From positions 26,280 to 90,279 of the forward strand of contig MNCI01004529.1 of NCBI GenBank assembly GCA_015680685.1: DNA of 64,000 bases, in the 5' to 3' direction. Within the stretch, counting starts at the first letter, position 1, and the number at the start of each line of letters is the position of its first letter. The position numbers and the translations under genes were made by a program. This stretch comes from Gnetum montanum (lineage: Eukaryota; Streptophyta; Gnetopsida; Gnetales; Gnetaceae). Shown in pieces: positions 23,342-34,249 of the stretch. The notes under the pieces were generated by a model. That model was not told the origin of the DNA and ran no database searches. It worked only from the letters and a program-made list of their open reading frames with translations.

Positions 23342-24300
23342 TTGGAAATCCTTGACAAGTTCAAGAAAAAGCCCCTTGAGTTAAAACCATTGCCCATTAG
23401 TATGGAGTATGCATTTCTCAAAAATGGAAAATCAGTAATCATTAACGCTAAGCTTGCTCCTCAACAAAAAGAAAGACTGCTAAAAGTGGTAAACAAATGG
23501 TCAAAAGCCTTTGCTTGGTCATATCTCGAATTAACCAAAATAGATCCTAGGATATGCCAACACAGAATTTACACTAACCCCTCCATGAAACCTCGACAAC
23601 AACTGCAAAGGTGATTGAACCTAAAGCTTAAGCAAGTGGTTAAAGAAGAAATTGAACAACTTCTAAAAGTTGGGTTCATCTATCCTATTGCTGATAGTGA
23701 ATGGATTAGTTCATTAGTCATTGTGCCCAAAAAGGGAGGTAAATGGAGGGTGTGTAAAGAATTTAGGCTACTGAACATGGCAACATTTAAAGACCACTTC
23801 CCATTACCATTCATCGACCAAGTCTTAGATACCATTGCAGAGCATTACTACTATAGTTTTCTGGATGGCTATAGTGGATATAATCAAATTCAAATAGCAC
23901 CAAAAGACTAAGCCAAGACTACGTTCACAAGTCCTTGGGGGACATTTACATATAAGCAAATGTCATTTGGCTTGTGCAATGCCCCAATAACATTTCAATG
24001 TTTGGTTCTAAGTATCTTTCAACAGCAAATAGGAAATGGTGTGGAGGTCTTTATGGACAATTCTCCACCTATGGAGTGGACTTTGAACAAACATTGGACT
24101 ACTTATAGCAAGTACTGAAATGATGTGTAGAACCAACTTAAGGCTCAATTGGCAAAAAATCCATTTAATGGTCCAAGAAGGCGTTGTATTAGGGCACAAG
24201 ATTTCACAAATAGGGATATAAGTAGATCTTGAAAAGATTAATGTCATCCAAGGAATCACTCAACAACTTGAAATTGTAAAAGAAATCCGATCATTCCTTC
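23342..24300 (+). pseudogene. Gy3 reverse transcriptase
   Basis: Clear Ty3/Gypsy RT: KQVVKEEIEQLLKVGFIYPI, SEWISSLVIVPKKGGKWRVC, FPLPFIDQVLDTIAEHYYYS, FLDGYSGYNQIQIAPKD and the palm end FTYKQMSFGLCNAP. The YxDD-type catalytic box reads FMDN near 24050, with the second Asp changed to Asn. Stops and a frameshift before RNase H make it inactive. Confidence 0.9.
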
Positions 24301-24359
24301 GACATACTGGCTATTATAAATGCTTCATTGAGAACTTTTCAATGATTATAAAACCTTTG

Positions 24360-24848
24360 GTAGAACTAATGAAGAAGGATGAACCTTTTGAATGGACCAA
24401 GGAATGTGATCTAGCCTTCCAAACCTTAAAATAGAAGCTTGTAGAAACACCTATTCTACAAGCTCCTAACTAGTCCAAACCATTCCACATAATGACTAAC
24501 GCATCCAACTTTGACTTAGGAGTTGTACTTACATAGTTAGATGACCAAAAACATCCCTATTACATCTACTATGCAACTCAAAGTATTGCTGGTGCACAAC
24601 TCAATTACACCACAATGGAAAAATAGTTCATGGTTGTGGTGTTTACACTAGAAAAATTTAGGCACTATGTATTGGGCTATAAGATATTTGTACATACCGA
24701 TCATAGTGCAATTCAGTTCCTAATGAATAAACCAATGGTGAGCCCTCGCATCATACGATGGCTCATGATCTTACAAGAGTTTGATATTATGATGATCGAC
24801 CGTAAAGGAACTGAGAATATTGTTGTTGATCATTTATCTCAGTTGTGA
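24360..24848 (+). pseudogene. Gy3 RNase H
   Basis: Order typical of Gypsy: PFEWTKECDLAFQTLK, then a decayed ASNFDLGVVLT-type core, YYIYYATQSIAGAQLNYTTM, VVFTLEKFRHYVLGYKIFVH and TDHSAIQFLMNKPM, ending with ENIVVDHLSQL. It is in a different frame from the RT, so at least one frameshift lies between them. Confidence 0.85.
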
Positions 24849-24914
24849 TGGGACAAAAAAGAGGATGAATATTCAGTTTCTAACCATTTTCCTAATGAAC
24901 TCCTCTTTGTAGGT

Positions 24915-26264
24915 ATGATAAATAATCACTTACCCACTGACACAAATTGGTATAGTAGCATTCTCACTTATCTACTTACACAAGAAACACCACAAGGATT
25001 AGATGTTAAAAAGAAACAACAGTTTCTTCACCGAGCCAAATATTTCATGGAAATCAATGGACACCTTTATAAGGTATGTCCCGATGGCTTGGTTTGATGG
25101 TGTATTCCCAATGTAGATCAATTGTAAGTTCTCCAAGATGCTCATGAGGGCCCTTGTGGGGGTCATTACGCAGGGAGACAAACAACCATAAAAATATTTC
25201 TTACAACATATTATTGGCCTACATTGTTTTGGGATGCTCATCATTTCGTCCTATCTTGTGAGTGCTACCAATGTGATGGGGGAATGACTGCTAGAGTGGA
25301 GGGTCCGCAATAATGGATTTAACCTTTAGAACCCTTTACAATATGGGGTATTGATTTTATGGGGCCTATTACACCAATGTCCAATGAAAAGGCCTACATT
25401 ATTGTTGTTGTTGACTATTTTACAAAATGGGTAGAAGCAGCCACTGTTATGAACTATACATCATCATCTATCACTGCACGATTTGTTCAACAAAAAATCA
25501 TAAACAGGTTTGGCGTGCCTCATGCACTTATTTTTGACAATGGTACACACTTTATAGGTTCAACTTTTCAAAAGTTAATGCAATGCTTAGGAGTTGAGCA
25601 TAAATAGACTACACCATATCATCCTTAAGTGAATGGTCAAGTTGAAGTCACCAATAGGGAGATCATAAAAATATTGACATGGGTATAGGTGAGATTGGAG
25701 CACCAAACTGAACGATGCTCTTTGGGCATACCACTCAGGCTACTCTCCCTACGAGTTAGTGTATGGTAAACTTCCAACGCTTCCTATTTAAGTTGAGCTC
25801 TATACACTATCAACAGTATGTGACCTTAACCTTAACCTCAATCTAGCACAAAAAGAATGGTTAATGAACCTTAACTTGCTAGATGAGAATTAACTAGCCG
25901 CCTTATCATCTAATGAACTGCACAAGCCTTTAACAAACAATGTCATGACCTAAGGATTAGGAAAGTCAAATACCAACTAGGAGATAAGGTTCTTTATTGT
26001 AATCCCACACATGTACCACAACAAACTAAATTTCAAACACTGTGGGAAGGACCTTATATCATTCATGAAATGATTCTTTCAGGGGCCATGATGATCTACA
26101 AACCTGAAATCCTGAATAAGAAGTTATTGGTCAACATCCAGCAAACCAAACCCTTCCATGAGCCTAAAACACCCAGTACTAATACTACCTCTATTGGTGG
26201 ACAACCTTACACATTATTTCGAACCTCCTTCTTCCAATTCAATCATGGGGGAAATGGCCACTAA
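24915..26264 (+). pseudogene. Gy3 integrase
   Basis: The zinc-binding part near 25130-25280 keeps the two His and two Cys (HEGPCGGHYAG, then CECYQC). The catalytic core follows: WGIDFMGPIT (first Asp), VVVDYFTKWVEA, FDNGTHF (second Asp) and NGQVEVTNREI (Glu, 25634-25665). Tail LLVNIQQTKPFHEPK. I see no chromodomain. Stops include CAA-to-TAA in the PYHPQ-type motif. Confidence 0.9.
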
Positions 26265-27923
26265 TGCTAACCATTCTAAGCCCTCAGTTCCTTTGCTTTT
26301 TTTGGTTTTACACATCTTTTTTTTACACATTGTTCATCTTTACTTTTTTTTTTACACCATCGTTAACATTTTTAATGTTTCATTGTTTGATTTATTCTTA
26401 TTTATCACATAATAAATGCTCACGATGGTGGCTTGTATCATAATAAGTGTTGATTGCTAATGTTTTGTTTTTTACCTTTGACTTTCAATGCTAATGTTAA
26501 GACATGGTTTCTTTTGATAAAACAAGAAATGAGTCCACATCACCCAATTATCCATGAAACTTTATGGTCTCCCTTGTTTTGGAAATGTATTGTCCCTTTT
26601 CTAAGAAAACTTATTAATGAATTGATGCCTTAGTACTCTTTGAACCAAGGAAAGATTCAAATGGATGGAAAAGGATGTGACCTTAAGGGGATTCCACACA
26701 TTTGTGCTAGTTATTCTCTAGGGTACTTGGATGTTTTTCATAAAGTCCTCTACCATTCCACTATCGACTAATATATCAGAAAGTTGACTAAATCAAATAA
26801 GTCTTTGCATGGTATGGTTCTCACAAAAAAAACTGGTAAGTATTCAAAGCACAACCCTTAGACATAATAAAGAAACATGGACTACAAGCAGTGGTTATGG
26901 CACTGGAAAGACATGTTACCCATGCCTAAAGGTTCCCTCTAACTAAGGCCCTTTCTCACTTCCTATTGCTTTATCTTTCTCTTATTAGAATGGTCATGAC
27001 TCTGTGGATGCATTCTTGTTACTTCGGAAGGATAGGTTGGTCAAGTGTGTTGATGCAAGGTCACTAGATGTGGATAGTTGAATTTGGATTTGAACAGAAT
27101 TTTATTAAGTCACCTTAACCACATATTATACAAGGGACTTTACACCACCTTAATTTTGGGACTCCATCCCATTCTCTCCTTTCTTTCCATATTACTTTCC
27201 ACATTCCACCTCATTGCCAATTTTATGATGAGTCTATATCTTGGTTGATGCATTGTTAGTCTTTGGTAAAACTCTTGTGGGTAAGTTCTTAACCTTTGTT
27301 TCCATATGTCATTCTGAGAGCCTATGGACTCTTTGGTTTGTAGGTTTGTCGAGGCATTCAGGGAATGAACCTGCTTTGAGAAGGATCCACTAGCATTCCT
27401 TTTTGGTGCAATTGTTAAGCTCTTTCCCTTCAACATTTCTTACATTCAACTATTTCTCATTCACCCCATCAATGACACCCATTTTTGCTTTTGTTCTATT
27501 GGCTTCACTATTGTTATTTCTCTTATCCTTCTTGTTCTTTAAAGATTTCCACCTTATTGCTACCAGAGGTTCGCTCTTAGTCATGGGGGCCCTGTCACAA
27601 TTTTTTTCCATTCCATAATTATCTTACCCCTACACCTTGGGTAGTTATTAGTCATAAACCTTTAACCCAATATTTTCCATACCCACAACCTAGCCAATCT
27701 ACTTTATATTGAGGCAAGGTATCAGCTTCATTAGGTTTTATCTACCCTTGCTAATCCATGAGTGTGTTGTGTGTGCAAATGGCGATTACATGAACAATGG
27801 ATTGGGATAAGAGGGAGCACTCAAGAGGGACTGGAGTTGGAGCATTTATGCAAGGAACAAGTTTGGACATGTGGATATGGATGAACAATGGTGTGCATAG
27901 TTTTAACATCAGTAGAAATGTGC

Positions 27924-27928
<5 letters not shown>
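26265..27928 (+). other. Gy3 spacer after pol
   Basis: Non-coding, T-rich at first, then homologous in patches to the spacers of Gy1, Gy4 and Gy5 (for example GAATGAACCTGCTTTGAGAA near 27364 and GCTCTTAGTCATGGGGGCC near 27573). I find no GATATC block or TATA here like that of Gy1, so the internal promoter appears lost. Open frames here are chance. Confidence 0.55.

Positions 27929-27964
<36 letters not shown>
27929..27964. repeat. (TC)18 microsatellite
   Basis: A pure 36-bp dinucleotide run near the junction of the Gy3 spacer with Gy4. It creates a serine/leucine alternation in an overlapping open frame that should not be taken as a gene. Confidence 0.95.
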
Positions 27965-27967
<3 letters not shown>

Positions 27968-28031
27968 AAGCTATCAAATGAGGGTCTGGATGTCATCTAT
28001 GTACAGTGTTCAACACAATGGGCATGAACAC

Positions 28032-28877
28032 TGATGAGTCATGAATTGTTGGCTATGATATTACATCCATGATATCGTGTACATGATATCACATACGTGA
28101 TATCATAGCCTAGATGCGATATCGCAACCTGTCTCCTCATCTATAAATAAGAGGTAGGTAGTTATGGTAGCAGGCTTTTAAAAAGGTTAAGTTTTCAATA
28201 GTTTTTAGTACATCAGTTTTTCCTCTCAACCCTTTTCTCCCAGTGCATGCCTACAGTGTGATGATTGTAATTGTACAACATCCTTATTCAAGTGTAACAT
28301 ACTTGGACATGCACATGACTAGCAATAAAGATCAAGATTACTTCATCATTATAGCATCCACTTAGCTTAATTATTTATTTAAATGTCATTGTTATTTACT
28401 ACTTTCTTTGTTAATATATCTCTACCCTTATCTCCTAGTAACGCGGAATGAATACGAATTAATCACGAGCATTTAAGTGTGACTGCTTGGCAACCCAGTA
28501 ACATACCTAGGCCATGTGTTTGGTAATCCCACTGGTAGTCATGCACGAGGTCCAAGATGTGTACGGATGATTAAGGAATGGATGCTCATCACACTTAGGC
28601 TAGTTCATATTCTCTCTCATCCTCTCTCCTAAATTAGTTGATATTATTTACCATCATACCCAGGAGTAGCATTAGTGTAGGAACACATCATACACCTCAC
28701 TCTGGACTAAACCATACGTGAGAAAGCTAATACTAGTCCAGGTGGGAAGACAGCGAACTGCAATCTACGAGTAACTGTCTGGATACCATAACTAGTCCAT
28801 CTATGGAGTTTGACCGGATCATGTGTGAAACACTCGTATTTGTATGGTTGAGTGTAGGGGTACCTCACCACTCATCA
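28032..28877 (+). repeat. 5' LTR of Gy4 (846 bp)
   Basis: TGATGAGTC start, TCATCA end, PBS directly after. R and U5 are close to the Gy1 LTR: AGTGCATGCCTACAGTGTG, AATAAAGATCAAGATTACTT and GACAGCGAACTG. U3 has the longest uninterrupted 14-bp array of the window. Confidence 0.9.
28057..28149 (+). promoter_or_regulatory. U3 GATATC array and TATA box of Gy4
   Basis: Cores start at 28057 (GATATT), 28071, 28085 and 28099, four in a row at exactly 14 bp, then 28118. TATAAATA starts at 28142, 24 bp after the last core start. The N8 between cores is close to GCGTACGC-type sequence with CpG decay (for example ACATACGT). Confidence 0.85.
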
Positions 28878-28878
28878 T

Positions 28879-28897
28879 TGGTGTTGTTGCCGGGGAA
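28879..28897 (+). other. tRNA-Asp primer binding site of Gy4
   Basis: TGGTGTTGTTGCCGGGGAA starts one base after the LTR. It matches the complement of the tRNA-Asp 3' end at 15 of 18 positions, and all three differences are C-to-T. Confidence 0.8.
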
Positions 28898-29019
28898 CAA
28901 TGCTAGTTATCTAGATTAGTTATATCATAAAAGGTTGTTGTATAGGAATTAATGATATAACTTTTACGAAGAAATAATTACAAAAATTCACATAAAAATT
29001 CACACACAATTGCACAACC

Positions 29020-30994
29020 ATGCCTCTCCTACAAGACTATGATAGTTCCATATTTAGTGATGCAATTCATTGGAGAACCAACAAATTATGTAACAATGAA
29101 GATCGGAGTATGCAATCCAAGGTGGAGATTTCTTATAAACATAAACGAAGGCAGCATCATCCTAATGCATGAAAGCATAACTTACTCGATGAAGATGAAC
29201 CTCTACTGGCCACTACAAGCCTAATGCAAATACAAAAGGTTGTTTGAATCTCCCGTAAAGAGAGCTGCCTACCCAGGCTTAATTTAAACAACTTTCCAAA
29301 TTTCTCAGGAGGCTGTGACTTAGATCAGCAACAACATTTACATCCCTTCTACGATGCCTGTGCATGGAACAACATTGTTAACAGTTGGCAAAAACTTAAG
29401 CTCTTTCCTATGACACTCATTGGCCAAGCAAAAGTATGGTATAGATCGTTAAAACCAAATTCAATTCGATGTTGGCCAACAATGGTAGAACTCTTTAACA
29501 AAAGATATCAAACTTATGCAAGAGTATCAACCTCGAGGAAAAAAATCCAAAAGTGGAAACAAGCACAACATGAACCCTTGGACATGGCCTTAGAAAGATA
29601 TTATGCACTGTTAAATAACTGTCCAAGCCATGAATTCTCCAAGGAAAGGATAATGTACCATATCATTGATGAGCTTCGTGATGAAACAAGAGAGATCCTA
29701 GGGATGTATGCCTAAGGTCAACTATATGAACTACGAACCCATCAATTCCAAGAGCTTATTAAGCGGGTAGTAAAAGAAGAAGGAGATGTGCTAGATGGGA
29801 GAGTGTTGAAAAGCATCAACGGGGCCAAAATCTCAACTTAACAGAGGTCCATAATCATAAAAAGGAGAAATCAATCTATTTCAAGGAGGAAGAACCATCT
29901 TTGCCAGTACAACAATCATTAGGTGAAATTAAGGCAAAGATTAATAAGATGCTAGAATGGATGCATAAAAAGTGTGGAGAATATATTAATATTATTGGAA
30001 ATAAAGTTTTGACAACCCGAGAAGTAGGACAAAATATCATTAGACAATCAGAAAGAAGGGATGAAGAAAATAAGAGCTCAATTGCTAATCATACATATGA
30101 ATGCAACATTTGCCTATACGATCACCCCAAGGGTCGATGCCCAATCTTGTTACATTTATATGAGCACTGGGGAAGCATGTTACACCCAAAGTTCGTACAA
30201 AGATACTATGTTCAATCACAGTGGTAACAATCCCAGTCGTGGGGGAAGCCATCCCTAAACTAGGGATACCCTTCGTATCATCTAAATCCAAATGCTTATC
30301 TAGTTCAACATCCTATTTCCCCGACTAGATCAACATACTCTATCTTGCCGCATTATTATTCTCCTCAGTACTATCAACCCATGTCCTCAACACAACCACC
30401 ACCTTGTGTACCTTACACTTCTCCTAAATTTCAACATTCTCATCTTTTCCCTCCTTCTACATCGCCACCAACTATTCCTAAAGTTTCTACACCACAACAA
30501 CAACCCACGAATGTTACTTGTGCTACTATTGCCAATAGCAATGAGAGACCTCCTCAACATCAAAGGCGTTTCTTCTTTAGACATGATCATAGGAAGGGAC
30601 AACATAGTTCCAAGGCCACTACATTCTCCAACTCAGCACAAGTCCAACACTGTGGTGCATCCTTCTCTTCAAACCCAACGCCTCATGTCGCTTGATTAGA
30701 GCCACCAATTAACACTCCAACAACCATACAGCCCAATGAATACAACCATGGAGAGCGACATCCCAATCCTTGCATACCATCTTACAGTCTCAAGTATCAT
30801 AGTGCATCAACTCTTTACCCAGGAACCACATCTTATAAATTACCGCACTATGCTTACTATAATCAGGTGTGTGGACCCCAATCGGGTAAGTATGACCAAG
30901 TTTTAATATTCCCAACATGCAAGGATCCTCATCTTTCATTTATTAATCCTCACCATGCTCAACCATTTAGTTATGGGGGGTATCCCCTATTCTA
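29020..30994 (+). pseudogene. Gy4 gag
   Basis: ATG at 29020. The core near 29300-29720 reads MTLIGQAKVWYRSLKPNSIR, PTMVELFNKRYQTYARVSTS and QHEPLDMALERYYALLNNCP. The zinc knuckle CNICLYDHPKGRC near 30100 is intact (C-x2-C-x3-H-x4-C). A Pro/Gln/Ser-rich tail follows (30345-30695) and the frame closes near 30994 after YGGYPLF. The tail resembles the gag end of Gy3 and Gy6, but the protease that should follow is absent. Fewer stops than in Gy2 or Gy5 suggest later decay. Confidence 0.75.
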
Positions 30995-32390
30995 ATAACA
31001 AGTAGGATTAATAATACTTTTCATTTTCTTTAATTTTATAATCTTTTGTTTTCCAGTTTTTCACTTTTTTAATTTCTTGTTTTATCTTTTTGTCTTTTTA
31101 TCTTTTTATCTTTTTATAAGTAATCTCATCTACAAATAAAACACTCATGTGACTCGTTGATTGAGGTGTGTTCTATGTTATCGAGTCTTGAATGATCAAT
31201 TATTTGGATAGTGAGCCCATTACATCCACCCATCCACTCTACAAATAAGAGGTTCTGTCTGAGGGTACAGTGATATTCTTGACATTCTTAAAACTTAAAA
31301 TTAATTTTGTATTCATTATACCTAGAATGAAGAAGGATGGATCAAGGGGGAATGATTAGGGTGTGACATCAAGGGGACTTTCGGATTCTCTTTGGTGATG
31401 TCTGTGAGAGTTATCATGCAACGTGGTTGTACTAAGATCCTTGTAGATCTAACGCAAAATGGGAGTAAGAGTAATAAAAAGGCACTCAAAAATCCAATGT
31501 TGTTCTAGGGGGTTCCACTGGAAACACATGCACCCATGCTTGAAGGTTGGTGGCTTCTCTAGATTCAGCAATCAAAAAAAAGAACAAGAAAACAAAACAA
31601 AACAAAGAAATTGCCACAAAGCAAAAATTACTCCTCCCTTAAAAAAAATGCCAAGTGATCGTACGCCTTGTTGTTTTGGTACTCTTATAGTCACTCATCA
31701 TGAGATGAAACAATGCAGTGTCACTAATCAGAGGAATGGACTTTGTCCTGATCTTGGAACAACGGGTTAATGACACATTAATCATGCTTTACACGTAGGA
31801 TTCATTGTGCCCTGGGTTAGTTATCTCATGTCCCAATCTCTACAATCCCTTTTAAAGTCCATCTCATCTCGTTGTTCATGTAATTGTAGCTCGTGTCTCG
31901 TATAACATAGAATTCTTACCTCATTCCGGTGATACTTACATGTGTGTGTTTTGTGGGACCAGTGTAGATTACATTTAACCCTTCTAGTGCCTACAAACAT
32001 TTTAAGGTGTTGTTATGCAAGGGCATTATAGGTTGGAACCTGCTTTGGGGAGGACCCACTTGCATGATTTTTGTAATTTGCACTCATAACACATCTTCCG
32101 CACATCATCTATTATCCTTAATGTATTGTCAACAATATTCTTTCTCTTATTACTATCCCTCTAATTAAAACATTGCTATGAACCATCACATAGCCTTTTT
32201 CTCTCCCTTACCGTCCAAGGTTCTTATTGATAAATTCCACACCATCATAATTTTCATGCCTTCAGAACTAGTTGAATTACCCTGTACCCCTTTAACACTC
32301 ATCTAGATTTCCTTAGTTTACATCATTCAATTTCAAAAAATATTAAAAAATTCGGTACATTCTATAAAGTGCCCTAACATCAATAGGTCA
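30995..32390 (+). other. Gy4 spacer between gag and aORF
   Basis: Non-coding, T-rich at 31010-31120, then collinear with Gy1 1-1250 (TAATCTCATCTACAAATAAA; CTTGTAGATCTAACGCAAAA; CCTGCTTTGGGGAGGACCCA at about 32039). In Gy3 and Gy5 the same sequence follows integrase, so pol is missing here. Confidence 0.7.
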
Positions 32391-32391
32391 T

Positions 32392-32417
32392 GATATCGCA
32401 TCTCAAAAATATATATA
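32392..32417 (+). promoter_or_regulatory. Remnant internal promoter block of Gy4
   Basis: One GATATCGC core at 32392 is followed by a TATATATA at 32410, in the position collinear with Gy1 1258-1343. The second and third cores of Gy1 are missing, apparently by a short deletion, so this copy is reduced. Confidence 0.45.
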
Positions 32418-32668
32418 CGCGACGCCCCCACTAATCAACATCATTTACAACTATTAACGCGGGGGAATTTTTTCAAATTTCTCTCTACGACTCACAATTG
32501 CATGTCCCTTGCTTTCATATCCATAACTCGCTCGCTGGTACTCTGATTTTCATTTTTTTTGAACCTACTTGAACTTGGAGTATTCAGCTTAGTCGTGGGG
32601 GAGGGGCACATGCTGAATAGCACATAAATATTTTGAAATTCATCATCGCCTGAAGGACATTATTAAGG

Positions 32669-32909
32669 GTAATTAGTTATAAAATTAAGGATAAATGCGC
32701 CAAAAACAATTTCATCTCCTTAGTTATACCAGGAAACTAGATTTGGAAACCACCTAAGCAAAGAGGATTCAATATTATAATCTTTTGGGAACATTTTCTC
32801 CTAATAAGTAATGTCACATGAACATAAAGCAAATTCATTAAGGTAAGCAGTAAGGTATAACCTAACTTTGATAACAACCTTACTAACAATTGGCCCTGTG
32901 TGATTGCAG
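32669..32909 (+). other. Candidate intron before the Gy4 aORF
   Basis: The donor-like AAGGGTAATTA (GT at 32669) and the acceptor GTGTGATTGCAG (ends 32909) are both conserved with Gy1 (1597 and 1856). The interior is more diverged than the ends. Splicing is inferred from these sites only. Confidence 0.4.
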
Positions 32910-33344
32910 ATGGCCCCGAAACGTGGATAACAGAAAGGTCCTGCTCAAGGTGGGATCAAGCAACCTAGGAGAGGTGAAGGACAAGCTCCTACTAAACAAC
33001 ATGCAAAGCAAGATGAATAATCATTTAGTACCCACCAAGAAGAGCCTACCATTGTATAATCAAGGCAGGTGAAAGGAGGAGCTACTGCAGTGTTTGAACA
33101 GGGATGACATCTCACATTTTCCTAGGATTGTGTTCAGGCCATCCATGAAAGATCCATATTTACTATAGTGATCGTGGAATTCAAATTTGGACCTTTTGCA
33201 AAATTTGCTCCAAAGGTCATTAGGGATCACCTCAAAGGGTCCCCATTATGGCCTACCCTCTCTAAAAGTCATGCCTGGTACTTAGGGGAAACGTATCAAT
33301 TTTAGCACAACAAAGAATAAGGCACCATGGTTAACATTTGTGGT
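32910..33344 (+). pseudogene. Gy4 aORF, 5' fragment
   Basis: ATG at 32910. Reads the start of the Gy1 aORF with stops: early basic stretch (RRGEGQAPTKQ), a KFGPFAKFAPKVIRDHLKGS-type stretch, then HAWYLGETYQF. Cut off at the N at 33345; the remaining roughly 80 percent, including the coiled coil, is absent. Confidence 0.7.
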
Positions 33345-33345
33345 N

Positions 33346-34244
33346 ATTTTGGTAGGGGGATTTTAAAAAGGTTAAGTTTTCAATAGTTTTTAGTACATAT
33401 GTTTTTCCTCTCAACCCTTTTCTCCCAGTGCATGCCCATAGTGTGATGATTGTAATTGTACGAAATCCTTAGTTGAGTGTGACATACTTGGACATGCACA
33501 TGACCAACAATAAAGATCAAGATTACTTCATCATTATAGCATCCACTTAGCTTAATTATTTATTTACTGCTTTCTTAGTTTCTCCCTCTCAAAGCTAGAA
33601 TTATTTCTAAGTGCCCACAGTAGGAGTCATAAAGCAAACAAATCTTTGTTTGAGCATTGTGTACCTAAGCACACCTTATATCTGGAAATAAAGATGGACT
33701 TTGTGATAAACCTTGTAGCATTTAGAATAGCTTATTTCTTACCCTTAATGTTATTTACAGTTCTTTAATGCTTTCATTAGTTAATTAATGTTACTTTTAT
33801 TGATTCGTTAATTTTCACAAGTAAGCACACTCAGTACGACCACTTCAAGCATGCATGGAAAACTTGGTAACGTAGAAAAGATTAGTGTTTGGTAATCCTA
33901 GTAGTGTTGCACTGGTTCAAGATTTATACAGAAAGTGGGAACGGATGCTGGTGTTAGGACTAGTTAGGACCTAGCTGATTAGTTAATTTAAATTAGTTAT
34001 TCAATTAATTCACTTCTTCCCTCTTTAGCACTAGGACATAAACATAAATAGCATAAAAATCATATACCTCAAGTTTACTTAATCATACAATCGTGCCATA
34101 TGAGTAAGCTTGGGAAGATAACGATCACCTAACCCATCCTTGTTCTGTGAAGGTGCATAAGCACTTAGTCCTTGGAGTTCAACCGGATTGCCCATAATGC
34201 TCGTATTCGTATGGTTGAACGTAGGGGTACCTTACCGCTCATCA
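33346..34244 (+). repeat. Chimeric LTR: Gy4-type then Gy3-type, right end of Gy3
   Basis: 33346-33575 matches the Gy4 LTR (about 28160-28400; CTTTTAAAAAGGTTAAG and AATAAAGATCAAGATTACTT types). From about 33576 it switches to Gy3-type LTR (TTTCTCCCTCTCAAAGC onward) and runs to the TCATCA end at 34244. No N lies at the switch, so the switch itself is likely real: a deletion joining Gy4's 3' LTR to Gy3's 3' LTR. The left side of 33346 is an N join and is less certain. Confidence 0.75.
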
Positions 34245-34249
34245 CATAT
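34245..34249. repeat. Target site duplication CATAT (right copy, Gy3)
   Basis: Identical to 19028-19032; directly follows the LTR end TCATCA. Lx sequence resumes here. Confidence 0.85.

Larger units (their letters stand above)
28032..33575 (+). mobile_element. Gy4: Gypsy element lacking pol, nested in Gy3
   Basis: 5' LTR, PBS and gag are followed directly by the spacer and the start of the aORF; no protease, RT, RNase H or integrase lies between 30994 and 31120. The aORF stops at the N at 33345. After that only a central piece of the Gy4-type LTR (33346-33575) remains, joined to Gy3-type LTR. Same family as Gy1. Confidence 0.75.
19033..34244 (+). mobile_element. Gy3: Ty3/Gypsy element with Gy4 nested in its 3' part
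   Basis: Order: 5' LTR, PBS, gag, PR-RT-RNase H-IN, spacer, then nested Gy4, then the 3' part of a Gy3-type LTR ending at 34244. The perfect CATAT duplication and Gy3-type LTR sequence at both ends define the element. Its aORF is not recognisable; it may be deleted or replaced at the Gy4 insertion. Confidence 0.85.

Noticed and set aside
27797-28027. Plus-strand open frame with a long Ser-Leu alternation
   Set aside because: Product of the (TC)18 microsatellite; no homology to the aORF expected at this place.
28027-28031. AACAC as a target site duplication for Gy4
   Set aside because: No matching pentamer can be found because the Gy4 3' LTR end is deleted in the chimeric LTR.
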